Numbered from the stretch's first letter, positions 1 to 12,078 are shown. The stretch: 19,082 nt of DNA from CAMLHU01 sp049680185 (GCA_049680185.1 JBAUHI010000095.1:1-19082); one strand, 5' to 3'. Notes: generated by a model from the letters alone, not told the origin. Program-made: numbers and translations.

Positions 1-2340
1 GCGGGAGTCGTCGCATCGGTGCTGGTGGCCGCGGCGGCGAGTCCTGTGTTGTCTGCCCAGTCCCCGGTAGAACGGGCCACCATCGATTCCTTCCGGACCA
101 CCCTCGCCGCCGACAGCGACCTCACCAAGGTCCTCGGCATCCTTGCCCGGATGCGCGGCGCCGCGCATGCCGCCAAGAAGGACCCGGTGGTCCGCACCGA
201 GCTTGGCTGGGCGCTGCTCCGTGCCGGCCAGGTCTTCCAGTCGAAGGACACCCTGTACGCGGCCGCTGACGAGTTCTACCACGCCGTCGAGCTTGAGCGG
301 CACTGGGCCTATCCCTGGTATGGGCTCGGGATGGCGGATATCGCGCTCGAGCTGGCCCACGCCAGGGTGATCCCCAGTGTCCATCAGCCAGCGGGCGCGA
401 GGTGGCTTCAGACTGCCGGGATCGCGTTCACGAACGCGCTGAAGCAGGACCCGAGGTACCGCCCGGCTGCAGTCGCGTTGGCCGAGGCCACGCTGGAGAA
501 CAACTTCGATCCGCAGTCCACCGACGCCGTGGCCCTCCTGGCGCCGTTGCTCGACACGCTGAATGGTGAACCGGGGCCCTTCCTGATGCTGGGTCGGCTC
601 GATCGGCGCCTCGACTCGCTGCCGAACGCGCTGGTCGCGTTCGACCATTACCTGGCGCGGGGCGGCGACTCGGGTGTGGGGATGCTGGAGCAGGCGCGGA
701 CGCTCTTTGGCTTGGACCGGACCGCCGTCGCGGAGTCGGTCTACTACGCGGGCGCGGCCGCGGCCAGATCGGCGGATGCGATCGCCCAGTACCGTCAGGA
801 CATCTCCTACGTCGCCGATTCGGCGGAACTCACTGCGTTCGATGGGACCGCGCCGGCACGACGACTCTGGTCGGCGGCGCTCTACCGCGAGCACCTCGGG
901 CACGTCTCCGACTCGGGAGAGGTCGTGGGGTTCGATTCGACGGTCTCGCCGTCATTGCGTTCGTGGCTTGATGAGTTCTGGAGAAAGCGTGACGTCGCGT
1001 CCGGGCAACCGACCGGACACCGTCTGGCCGAGCATTATCGACGGTGGATGTACGCGCTGGAGCATTATGCAAGCACCGGCGATGACCAGTGGTTCGAGTT
1101 CAACAACGTCTACCGTGGCGGCCCACTTCCGTTCGACGACCGAGGGGTGGTCTATATCCGGCAGGGTGTGCCGGATCGGACGACGACGTACATCGCGTCG
1201 GACCTCGTTCCTCCGAACGAGAGCTGGCTCTACTTCCGCCCGGGTGGGAACATCGCGGTGCACTTCGTCGCGGGGGGGACGTCGGGATGGAAGCTCGTCT
1301 CGAGCCTTGCCAGCATCGCACCGTGGAGTCGGCCGGACCTTGTCGCCGAATTCTTCAGCAGTCGGGTCGAGTTCGGCCCGATCTACATGCGGCTGGCCAT
1401 GCAGGCGGAGCTGGATGCCGGCCGTGCGCAAATGCGAAAGATGCTCGGGGCGATCGGTCAATCCGCCGACGGTGGAGCACTCAGCGACAACGTGATCAAT
1501 GCCACGGCCTTGGGCGCAGAACGCCTGGCGACGACCGCCGCCATCCGACGCGCCACCACGACCGATGCCGATCCTATCCGGTATCCGCACCAGCTCGATG
1601 AGATCATCCAGACCTACGGCGCCTCCTCGCCGGAGCCGGGCCAGGCACGGCTCCTGGTCGAGTACGCGTTGCCAGATATGCGCGGGATGCCAACGCGCAC
1701 CCTTCCCGACTCATCGGTGGTGTATGCCCTTCGCTTCCGGGTCCAGGCCGCGGACGGCAGCGGCCACTTGGTCCTCAACTCCGACTCGGTGCGGTCGATC
1801 CACGCCCACCGACCGCTGGGCAAGGGGCAGACGCTCATCGGATTTGCCCTGCTCGATGTGCCGCCGGCCGAGTATCGGGTCAAGGTGATGGTGTCGGACA
1901 CCAGCGATTCGACCGGGGCGGTGTGGGCCATTTCCGGGATCCCCGCGCCGGCGCTCGATGGACCCACCCTCACGCTCAGCGATCCGATCCTCGGCCGCGA
2001 AGGGTCGGGCTTGAGCTGGGTCCGACCCGATGGCACCATCCCGCTCAATCCGCTGAACGAATATCCGAAGGGGAGTACAGCGGTGTTGAGCTATGAGGTG
2101 GGAGGGCTGATGCCTGGGGCCAGCTACACCACGCGGATCGAGGTGCGGAAGTTCGGGGCCGATTCGGCCCACAACGCCATCTCGATCAGTTTCCCTTCGG
2201 TCGCCTCCAACTCACGGGAGTTGATCTCGAAGGGGCTGGGGCTCGGCAACCTGGCCCGCGGGCGCTACCTGCTGATCCTCACCGTGAGCGACGGGACCCA
2301 GACCGCGGAGCAGACCCGCCGGATCGTGATCGCGCGCTAG
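1..2340 (+). CDS. Exported TPR and GWxTD-like domain protein, 5' end outside window
   Basis: The frame is open from base 1. The first possible start, GTG at 19, would leave a signal peptide of only about 14 residues with no basic n-region, so the true start probably lies upstream. The visible N-terminus is a hydrophobic stretch ending LSAQS, typical of a Sec signal. Residues of roughly 40-260 (counted from base 19) are helical and Ala/Leu-rich with tetratricopeptide-like spacing (for example WAYPWYGLGMADIALELAHA). About residues 340-440 resemble the GWxTD domain: a Trp-containing segment, then PFDDRGVVYIRQGVPD in place of the usual GWxTDRG(x)IYIxxGxPD. The last ~200 residues are beta-rich and Ig-like. 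GWxTD proteins occur in Gemmatimonadota, Acidobacteriota and Bacteroidota and their function is unknown; a periplasmic scaffold role is only inference. The TAG stop overlaps that of the convergent gene. Confidence 0.65.
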   Translation, partial: AGVVASVLVAAAASPVLSAQSPVERATIDSFRTTLAADSDLTKVLGILARMRGAAHAAKKDPVVRTELGWALLRAGQVFQSKDTLYAAADEFYHAVELERHWAYPWYGLGMADIALELAHARVIPSVHQPAGARWLQTAGIAFTNALKQDPRYRPAAVALAEATLENNFDPQSTDAVALLAPLLDTLNGEPGPFLMLGRLDRRLDSLPNALVAFDHYLARGGDSGVGMLEQARTLFGLDRTAVAESVYYAGAAAARSADAIAQYRQDISYVADSAELTAFDGTAPARRLWSAALYREHLGHVSDSGEVVGFDSTVSPSLRSWLDEFWRKRDVASGQPTGHRLAEHYRRWMYALEHYASTGDDQWFEFNNVYRGGPLPFDDRGVVYIRQGVPDRTTTYIASDLVPPNESWLYFRPGGNIAVHFVAGGTSGWKLVSSLASIAPWSRPDLVAEFFSSRVEFGPIYMRLAMQAELDAGRAQMRKMLGAIGQSADGGALSDNVINATALGAERLATTAAIRRATTTDADPIRYPHQLDEIIQTYGASSPEPGQARLLVEYALPDMRGMPTRTLPDSSVVYALRFRVQAADGSGHLVLNSDSVRSIHAHRPLGKGQTLIGFALLDVPPAEYRVKVMVSDTSDSTGAVWAISGIPAPALDGPTLTLSDPILGREGSGLSWVRPDGTIPLNPLNEYPKGSTAVLSYEVGGLMPGASYTTRIEVRKFGADSAHNAISISFPSVASNSRELISKGLGLGNLARGRYLLILTVSDGTQTAEQTRRIVIAR

Positions 2341-4165
2341 CGCACATCCAGTACCTTGATTGCAACATCGGCCCGTCCGAGCGGCGCGGCCACCTGCACG
2401 CCCCGAGTGCGCTCCCGCACCGCCGCCACCATCTCCCGCGCGATCATGATCCCTTCCGCCAGCGCGGCATCCTTTCCCTGTACACTTGCCACCCTCATCC
2501 GCTCAAGGATGGCGTCGGGGACCGATACTCCCGGCACCTCGTTGGCCAGGAACTCCGCATTCCGGAGCGAGATCAGCGGCCACACGCCCGCGACGATCGG
2601 CACCCGATACTCTTCCACCCGCTTCAGGAATCGCTCGAGCTGATCGATGTCGAATACCGGCTGGGTGATGGCGTACTCCGCGCCGGCCTCGACCTTCCAG
2701 GCAAAGCGCCGCAGCTCGCGATCCAGGTCGGGGGCCGCCGGATTGACCCCCACCCCGACCACGAACGACGTCGGTGCGCCGATGGGATTGTGCCCTGGGT
2801 CGAACCCACGATTGAGCCCGGTCACCAGATTGGTGAGTCCGATGCTGTCGATGTCGAACACGGCGGTGGCATCGGGATAGGGACCCATCTTCGGCGGGTC
2901 GCCGGTGATGAGCAGGAGGTTGTGGACCTCTGATGCCGCGGCGCCCAGAAGGTCGGAGAGCATGCCGAGTAGGTTGCGGTCGCGGCAGGTGTAATGCACC
3001 ACCGCCTCGACGCCGGTCTCCCGCTGGATCAGGAGTCCCGACAGCACCGCCCCCATCCTGCTCTGCGCCCGCGGCCCATCAGGCACGTTGACCGCGTCGA
3101 CGCCTGTGGACGCGAGGGCCCGGACCTGGGCCAGCATCGGTGCCGGGTCGATCCCCTTGGGCGGCACCACTTCCACCGTGGTGATGAACCCGCCCGATGC
3201 GAGCTTGGCACCCAGGCGGGAACGCTCGGCGAGCGGGACCATCGTCGCCGTTTCGGCGGGCGTCGCCGGCAATGCGTGCACCGACACTTTCCGGGGCGAT
3301 GCGCTCCGCACGAATTTGGCGATCTCGCGGATATGATCGGGTGTGGTCCCGCAGCAACCGCCGACGATCCGCGCCCCCGCCTCGACCAGCCGCTTGGCAT
3401 AACCGCCCACGTACTCGGGCGAGGCCATGTAGATCTTCCGATCACCGACATCGCGCGGGAGACCGGCGTTGGGCATCGCGGAGAGTGGCAGGCCCACCAC
3501 GCGGGCGAGCTGTTCGATGGCCTCGAGCACGCCGTGCGGCCCCACGGAGCAGTTGACGCCGATGGCGGCCACGCCCAGCGCCGCGATCTCGGGGCCGAAC
3601 GCCGCGGGTTCGGTGCCGTATGCGGTCCGGCCATCGGTGCCGACAGTCATCTGGGCAATGATCGGAAGGGATGAGCGAGACTTGATGGCGCGCACCGCAG
3701 CAGCCAGTTCCGATACATCGCTGAAAGTCTCGATGATCCAGCCGTCCACGCCGCCTGCCACGAGTCCGGCCACCTGGGATGCGAAGGCGGCCTCTGCCTC
3801 ATCGAGGCCCATTTTGCCGAACGGCTCCATCCGGACGCCGAGTGGCCCGATGGCACCGAGGACCAGGGCGCGATCGTCCGCGGCCTTCCGGGCGACCAGG
3901 GCGGCGGCAGTGTTGATGCGTTCGGCGTCGGCGGAGAGGCCATAGTGGGCCAGCTTGATCGGGTTGGCGCCGAAGGTGTTGGTCTCGATCAGTTCGGCAC
4001 CGGCGCGGACGTATTCGCGGTGGATATCGCCTACCAGGTCGGCCCGCAGCACTGAGAGTTCGTCGTAGCAGACGTTGAGGAACGCGCCGCGAGCGTAGAG
4101 CATCGTGCCCATCGCGCCGTCGGCGACGTGCGCGCGCCCATCGGCCAGGAGCTGTTCGAGGGTGA

Positions 4166-4169
<4 letters not shown>
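2337..4169 (-). CDS. yitJ: Bifunctional homocysteine S-methyltransferase / 5,10-methylenetetrahydrofolate reductase
   Basis: 610 residues in two domains. Residues ~1-290 are a homocysteine S-methyltransferase barrel with the three zinc-binding cysteines: C207 (GVNCSVGP) and C272/C273 (VGGCCGTTPDH). Residues ~315-605 are a MetF-type FAD-dependent methylenetetrahydrofolate reductase, with TVEVVPPKGID carrying the catalytic-type Glu, HYTCRDRN, and LLLITGDPPKMG. This matches the Bacillus YitJ architecture. The reductase makes 5-methyl-THF, the methyl donor for the MetH encoded just upstream. The methyl donor of the N-terminal half cannot be read from sequence. The start is GTG at 4169, whose last two bases form the metH TGA stop (GTGA), implying translational coupling. 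The TAG stop is shared in a CTAG with the convergent GWxTD-like gene. Cytoplasmic. Confidence 0.93.
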
Positions 4170-7960
<3,791 letters not shown>

Positions 7961-8073
7961 CGGGACTAGGGGGGCGTTTTAGCTGTTGATTAACGTGGCC
8001 GCAAGCGCGCGCAAATCGCCACGAGGAACGGTTGTGTGGGGAATGTACGCGGGGCCGGAGGGAGAAGGCAACT

Positions 8074-8150
8074 GCTATCGGCTAGTAGCTATCAGCTATC
8101 AGCTATCAGCTCCAAGCTCTCAGCCCTAAGCCCTAAGCCCTAAGCACTAC
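8074..8150. repeat. Composite heptamer array at the YggT 3' end
   Basis: Eleven consecutive 7-base units on the plus strand: GCTATCG, GCTAGTA, GCTATCA three times, GCTCCAA, GCTCTCA, GCCCTAA three times, and GCACTAC. On the minus strand the order is GTAGTGC, TTAGGGC x3, TGAGAGC, TTGGAGC, TGATAGC x3, TACTAGC, CGATAGC. The TAG stop of the YggT gene (8133-8135) lies in one of the TTAGGGC units, so its last codons are repeat-encoded. The array fills about half of the metH/yggT spacer. Confidence 0.88.
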
Positions 8151-8717
8151 ATAAACCACGAGCCCCCGCACCATCCACAACAGCAACCACGCCACCAGCG
8201 GGCTCACGTCGACCATGCCGAGCGGGGGGATGTGTCGAGAGAGGGGTTCGACGATCCAGTCGGTCAATTGGTATGCCGGTCGCATCCAGCGGGTCCAGCG
8301 GCCGATGCCGAACCACGAGCCCAGCACCCGCAGCACCAGGGCCAGCACCACGACGTCGTAGGCCACGTTGATGGCGAGCGCGATCACTTCCACCGGGCCC
8401 GATTGTGCGGCGGCCTGCACGGTGTAGCCCGCCTCGACCACCCACTGCGCCAGGCTCAGCAGCAGCAAGCCGCCGACGAGCGTGGTGCCGAGGAGCCACC
8501 ACGGGGCCGTGGTCGGATCACCACCGGAGCTCAGGAGACGGCGTTCGGTGGCGCGGACCAGGGGATCGCTCCAGCGGCGCACGACGGCGGCCCAACGATT
8601 GAACGGGGAGATCCTGCGGGCGCGGAGCGCCCACGCCGTGACGGCGATCGTGAGTGCGAAGATGTTGGCGGCGAGGACCGCGATGCGGAGGACGAGGAAG
8701 AAGTACGCGAGCGTCAC
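8133..8717 (-). CDS. YggT-family integral membrane protein
   Basis: 194 residues with four or five hydrophobic segments: ~1-30, ~70-95, ~105-130 and ~165-192. Two YggT-like halves are visible. The second is the clearer: a VLRVLGSWFGIG segment, then YQLTDWIVEPLSRHIPPLGMVDVSPLVAW (given here as one run only in outline; key features are the EPL, IPP and VDVSPL elements) and a terminal membrane helix. YggT proteins are inner-membrane proteins linked in some bacteria to osmotic tolerance or division-site organisation; the role here is unknown. The start is GTG at 8717, 18 bases after the upstream lipoprotein stop, with no strong Shine-Dalgarno. The last five residues and the stop lie in the heptamer array. 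Confidence 0.85.
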   Translation of the reverse strand: MTLAYFFLVLRIAVLAANIFALTIAVTAWALRARRISPFNRWAAVVRRWSDPLVRATERRLLSSGGDPTTAPWWLLGTTLVGGLLLLSLAQWVVEAGYTVQAAAQSGPVEVIALAINVAYDVVVLALVLRVLGSWFGIGRWTRWMRPAYQLTDWIVEPLSRHIPPLGMVDVSPLVAWLLLWMVRGLVVYVVLRA

Positions 8718-8735
8718 CGGGCGGAGTACCGAACG

Positions 8736-9194
8736 TCAGCCACCGACGGTGATGGTACGGATGGTGCCATCGGCCAAAGTGCAGTCGATCGAATAGGCGC
8801 CGCCATTGAGCATCGAGTCTTCCAGCGCCTTGTTGGTCCCGCTGCACGAGGTAACGGCGTGCCCCTCGGCGTGCCGGAATGTGACCGACACCGTCGGCAC
8901 CTTGCCGTGCACCGCCAGCCGACGGACCGTCGCCGGGGTCAGGCTGTCGATCCCCAGCCCGTTGATGTTCTCGGGGAATGCGCCGAAATGGGAGGAGTAG
9001 TAGTTCATGGTCTTGTCGACCAGGTCGAACATCTCGTGTCCGAGCCGGGCGGCATCGGCTTGCGCCTCAGCGGAGAGCGCATCGGATGCGGTGGCGGTAT
9101 CCGTCGCGGACGCAGCGGCAGAGGATGTCGCGGCGGGCTTATGACCGCAGGCGGCGACGACGAGGCACAGCAGGGCAACGCGGGGAGCCGACAT
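8736..9194 (-). CDS. Small lipoprotein of unknown function
   Basis: 152 residues. The N-terminus MSAPRVALLCLVVAACG has a lipobox (VAAC, Cys at 16), followed by an Ala/Ser/Thr-rich linker to about residue 42. The globular part (~45-152) begins with an amphipathic helix (MFDLVDKTMNYYSSHFG), then FPENINGLGI and short beta strands. This is faintly like the soluble domain of a pseudopilin but lacks the pilin N-terminal helix. Two further cysteines lie in the C-terminal half (TSCSG and IDCTL) and could form a disulfide. I do not recognise the family. The ATG at 9194 is preferred over an upstream in-frame start because it has GGAG five bases before it and gives a proper lipoprotein signal. It starts 2 bases after the desaturase stop, so the two are co-transcribed. 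Confidence 0.75.
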   Translation of the reverse strand: MSAPRVALLCLVVAACGHKPAATSSAAASATDTATASDALSAEAQADAARLGHEMFDLVDKTMNYYSSHFGAFPENINGLGIDSLTPATVRRLAVHGKVPTVSVTFRHAEGHAVTSCSGTNKALEDSMLNGGAYSIDCTLADGTIRTITVGG

Positions 9195-9196
9195 CC

Positions 9197-10171
9197 TCAC
9201 TCCATCGCAAATTCGCGCTGGAACACTACGTCGAAGGCGAACGTCTTGGCTCGGCTGCGGGTCTCGATGATCTCGCAGATGCGGCGGAGGCGCTCCGGGA
9301 TCTGGAGGATCTTCTCCTGCGCCATCCGGCCCATCTCGCCCAGGCCGGTCAGGTGCTCGATCCTCCAATGCCGGATCTGTTCCTGCACGATGCGCAGGTA
9401 GTCACGCGGACCGTAGATCCCGGCACGCCGGATCACGTCGGCCAACTCCCGGAACCCCGGCACCGTGTGGCCCGGCATCTCGATGCTCGGCAGGATGAAC
9501 GATGCCGAGAGCAGGGCCTCGTCGGGATCGCGCGCGAGGATCTCGGAGAAGACGTTGCGATAGAAGGTGAAGTGCCGCGCCTCTTCGCTCGCGATGTTGG
9601 AGAGCACTTCGCCGATGACGGGTTCGTACTCGCCGCAGAGCTTGCCGGTGTTGGCGTGGCTCAACTGGGTGGCGCGCTCCTGCACCGTGGTGTACACGAA
9701 GACGCGGTACGGGTCCTTGTCCCACGCCGGAGTGAAGCCGTTCTTGATGTAGTTGAACTGGAGCTCTTCCAACTTTCGCTGGTCCACAAGGCGGGTGTCG
9801 TGGATGTAGTCGTGGAGGATCGCACCGTGTCGGTCCTCTTCGGCGGTCCAGAGGAAGTTCCACTGCTGCCAGTGGCTGTCATCGCCCAAGTACACTGCCA
9901 GAAGGCGGTGAAAGTGCGGGAGACCCTCTTCGGTGAGCAGGTTGAGCGCGAGGGCCGCGCGAGCGGAGTCCGGGATGCCCGCGGCCCGCTGGCGGAGTTC
10001 CGTCACGTGCGTGTCGGGACAGGACTCCGGGGCCGGGCCGAGGAGGTCCTGGGGGAACCAAAGCGGGCGCTTGGCCTCGTGGGCCCTCATCATTTCGAGG
10101 ACCTTCGTCTCGAGGTCGCGCAGGACCTCGACCTTCCGGGCAAAGGCGCGGGCGGCGTCAGTGAGCGTCAT
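9197..10171 (-). CDS. Soluble acyl-ACP desaturase (fatty acid desaturase type 2)
   Basis: 324 residues, close to the plant stearoyl-ACP desaturase length. By comparison with the castor enzyme all six diiron ligands are present: E81 (LTEEGLP), E112 and H115 (TAEEDRHG), E165 (VQERATQLSH), and E197 and H200 (SEEARHFTFY). The enzyme uses O2 and reduced ferredoxin to introduce a cis double bond into acyl-ACP; chain length and bond position cannot be read. Cytoplasmic. It points to oxygen-dependent membrane unsaturation. The start is ATG at 10171. It lies 63 bases after the GNAT gene and 2 bases before the lipoprotein gene. No ferredoxin or reductase gene is nearby. Confidence 0.93.
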   Translation of the reverse strand: MTLTDAARAFARKVEVLRDLETKVLEMMRAHEAKRPLWFPQDLLGPAPESCPDTHVTELRQRAAGIPDSARAALALNLLTEEGLPHFHRLLAVYLGDDSHWQQWNFLWTAEEDRHGAILHDYIHDTRLVDQRKLEELQFNYIKNGFTPAWDKDPYRVFVYTTVQERATQLSHANTGKLCGEYEPVIGEVLSNIASEEARHFTFYRNVFSEILARDPDEALLSASFILPSIEMPGHTVPGFRELADVIRRAGIYGPRDYLRIVQEQIRHWRIEHLTGLGEMGRMAQEKILQIPERLRRICEIIETRSRAKTFAFDVVFQREFAME

Positions 10172-10234
10172 AGCCCAAAGTTGGCCATTTGAACGCCATT
10201 GCGATAGTCCCGGGGGTGTTTTGTGGCCGATCCT

Positions 10235-10666
10235 TCAGGTTGGGGGGCTCAGCCGCTTTTCCAGCAGGACCCAAGGCCCACGACCGACGTAGTCCTCCCG
10301 GCGCAGGACCTCCCGCCATCCCAGCTCCGTGTAGATGCCAGCGGAGTCGAGGTCATTGGTCCAGAATTCGGCCAAGTGCGCTTCGGCATCGCGAGCACGG
10401 TGCTCGAAGGCCTCGAGGAGCCGGAGGCCGTAGCCCACGTCCTCGTGGGCCGCTTCGACCGCGAATTCGAGAAGGTGGGCCACGCCGCCGCGCAGGAAGA
10501 ACCGGACGCCGCCGATCCACTCGCCCACGTCGTTGGTGAGGATGAGGTAGCGGTCGTGGTAACAGAGGTGGGCGCCGGACGATTCATCCTGGCGTTCCAC
10601 CAGCTCGGCGAACCAGGCGGTGAAATCTTCGCCCTGGTCCATGTCACGGATGATCAATTCCCCCAA
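10235..10666 (-). CDS. GNAT-family N-acetyltransferase, TTG start
   Basis: 143 residues from the TTG at 10666. This start is chosen because AGGAG (minus strand, 10674-10678) sits seven bases upstream; the longer open frame up to 10834 is Arg/Pro-rich and looks non-coding. The fold pattern is GNAT: a central strand (IGGVRFFLRG), motif A strand and helix (HLLEFAVEAAHEDVGYGLRLL, where the usual R/QxxGxG/A loop is degenerate, roughly EDVGYG), then DSAGIYTELGWREV as the typical motif B ending, with N/Y/GW. The substrate is unknown. It precedes the desaturase by 63 bases on the same strand and may share its transcript. Confidence 0.75.
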   Translation of the reverse strand: MGELIIRDMDQGEDFTAWFAELVERQDESSGAHLCYHDRYLILTNDVGEWIGGVRFFLRGGVAHLLEFAVEAAHEDVGYGLRLLEAFEHRARDAEAHLAEFWTNDLDSAGIYTELGWREVLRREDYVGRGPWVLLEKRLSPPT

Positions 10667-10861
10667 GGGGCATCTCCTGATGCGGGCGTCCAGGCAGGGG
10701 TCCGGACGCGCGACAGGGTTGAAAGATGCAAGCCCGATGCCAACTCGCCGAATGGGCGGCCGGCTTCGGGCTAGCTGTCTATAGGGGAACGACTTGGCGG
10801 GCCTTGATCTGTTGCGCCGGCCCGGCCCCCACACGGCGACATCCTCGCTGACTGCCGCGGG

Positions 10862-11134
10862 TCAGGCAGCGTGCTTACACGCCCGCTTGGTCGGCTGGGC
10901 GTCACCGCAGTTGATCGACTCGGCCATTCCCTGCGACAGGGTACCGCAGGCCGTGGCCTGGGCCGAATGGGAGGCGTCGGTCTCGGTAGCGGCGGTGGCG
11001 GAGGCGCAGTTGGAACGCCCATTGAAGGTGACGCAGACATCGCACTGGACGCGCTGGGCGGAGAGCGTGGAGTAGAGCAGGAGCCCGGCAAAGACGGCGA
11101 TGACCAGGACCGTGATGATCGTATTGCGCTTCAT
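10862..11134 (-). CDS. Small single-TM protein with six cysteines, unknown function
   Basis: 90 residues from the ATG at 11134 (MKRNTIITVL). One membrane helix, residues ~5-25, follows a short Lys/Arg start and ends YSTLSAQ, so it is either an N-terminal anchor or a cleaved signal. The remaining ~63 residues should lie outside the membrane and contain all six cysteines: C31 and C34 (CDVC), C43, C63, C76 and C86. An FNGR element follows the CxxC. The even number and the exported location suggest disulfides or metal binding, but neither is shown. I cannot name the family. The YIP1 gene lies 57 bases upstream on the same strand. The 195 bases downstream (10667-10861) hold no gene I can support. 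Confidence 0.7.
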   Translation of the reverse strand: MKRNTIITVLVIAVFAGLLLYSTLSAQRVQCDVCVTFNGRSNCASATAATETDASHSAQATACGTLSQGMAESINCGDAQPTKRACKHAA

Positions 11135-11191
11135 GGTGCGCTCGCGAGTGGAAGGTACGACCCGCATGCTGCGTTCCTGTCTGCTCCGCTC

Positions 11192-11929
11192 CTACTTCGC
11201 TCGCAACACCCCGATCAATCCGAACAGCATCGGAATGAGCCACACCGCGCCGGCCGCCATCCATGCCTTGGCCGTGGGCACCTTCCCCACCACCTTGAGC
11301 CCGATCGCGATGATGACGGTGCTCCAGATGGTGAACAGATCGAGTCGAGTGCCGATGAGCAACAGGAGCTTGCTGGAAGAATCGGGGTCGAGGAACCGTG
11401 ACGGCCCGATGGCCAGCGACGCGAATCCCTTCACCTTTTCCGGCGGGATCAGGAGCGACTGCACCACCAGCGCCAAAGCGCCAACGATCCGAGGCATGTA
11501 GGCCAGGGCGGCGATCATCCAGGCGGCGGTCACGTCCTCGACCGCTCCCACCATCTTGCCGCAGAGCCAGATGATCGGCCCCAGGATCAGGATCGCCAGC
11601 GGGGTGATCAGGGCCATGGAGATGGTCGAGAAGGTCATGGCGAACCCACGCCCCTTGTCGAGCTGCTCCGGCGTGAGCTGGGGGCTGTTCTTCATCGCCT
11701 GCGCCATCCCGCGGGTCACCTCAGCGTCGAACGCCGGCTGCAGCAGCCCCTTCCCCGCAAAAAGGATCACTCCCACCAACACCGACACCACCGCGAACGC
11801 CAGCCAGAACTTCGGCGATCCCTTCCGCCGTTCGAACACGGCACTCGGCGCGTAAAAGATCTCGAGGAGATCCTCCCACGCGGCAGGGGCGTCCGGCGAC
11901 AGCGGCGGCGGTGTCGGGATGGCGGTCAT
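11192..11929 (-). CDS. YIP1-family integral membrane protein
   Basis: 245 residues. A Pro-rich cytoplasmic N-terminus (~1-20) leads into a WEDLLEIFYAPSAVFERRK segment typical of bacterial Yip1-domain proteins (the fxxPsxxFer pattern). Five hydrophobic segments follow, at about 45-65, 107-130, 138-165, 190-215 and 220-242. Bacterial YIP1 proteins have no settled function. The start is ATG at 11929 with GAGG a few bases upstream. The upstream spacer carries a 91-base heptamer array, so its promoter or leader must be within, or separated by, that repeat. Probably co-transcribed with the small cysteine-rich protein downstream. Confidence 0.82.
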   Translation of the reverse strand: MTAIPTPPPLSPDAPAAWEDLLEIFYAPSAVFERRKGSPKFWLAFAVVSVLVGVILFAGKGLLQPAFDAEVTRGMAQAMKNSPQLTPEQLDKGRGFAMTFSTISMALITPLAILILGPIIWLCGKMVGAVEDVTAAWMIAALAYMPRIVGALALVVQSLLIPPEKVKGFASLAIGPSRFLDPDSSSKLLLLIGTRLDLFTIWSTVIIAIGLKVVGKVPTAKAWMAAGAVWLIPMLFGLIGVLRAK

Positions 11930-11963
11930 GGGGCCTCAGTGGGGAGAGCGAAGAGCTTGGTGC

Positions 11964-12054
11964 GTAGGGCTTAGGGCTTAGAGTCTAGAGCTTAGAGCTG
12001 ATAGCTGATAGCTGGTAGCTGGTAGCTGATAGCTGGTAGCTGATAGCCGATAGC
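11964..12054. repeat. Composite heptamer array upstream of the YIP1 gene
   Basis: Thirteen consecutive 7-base units on the plus strand: GTAGGGC, TTAGGGC, TTAGAGT, CTAGAGC, TTAGAGC, TGATAGC x2, TGGTAGC x2, TGATAGC, TGGTAGC, TGATAGC, CGATAGC. The series of variants has the same order as the minus strand of the array at 8074-8150. It begins 34 bases before the YIP1 start and ends 24 bases past the lipoprotein stop. Confidence 0.9.
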
Positions 12055-12078
12055 TGAATTTCCACCCGCCACCCGCGC

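Noticed and set aside
7961..8132. Cobalamin or SAM riboswitch upstream of metH
   Set aside because: No B12 box, SAM-I, SAM-II or SAH core could be matched by eye, and about 60 of the 172 bases are heptamer repeats. A covariance-model scan would settle it.
10667..10834. N-terminal extension of the GNAT gene up to 10834
   Set aside because: The extra 56 residues are Arg/Pro-rich and unlike a GNAT N-terminus, while the TTG at 10666 has an AGGAG at good spacing.
8074..12054. Heptamer arrays as CRISPR arrays or telomere-like TTAGGG repeats
   Set aside because: The units are contiguous with no spacers and no cas genes, so they are not CRISPR. TTAGGGC has a 7-base period, mixed variants and an internal location, so the resemblance to telomeric TTAGGG is superficial.
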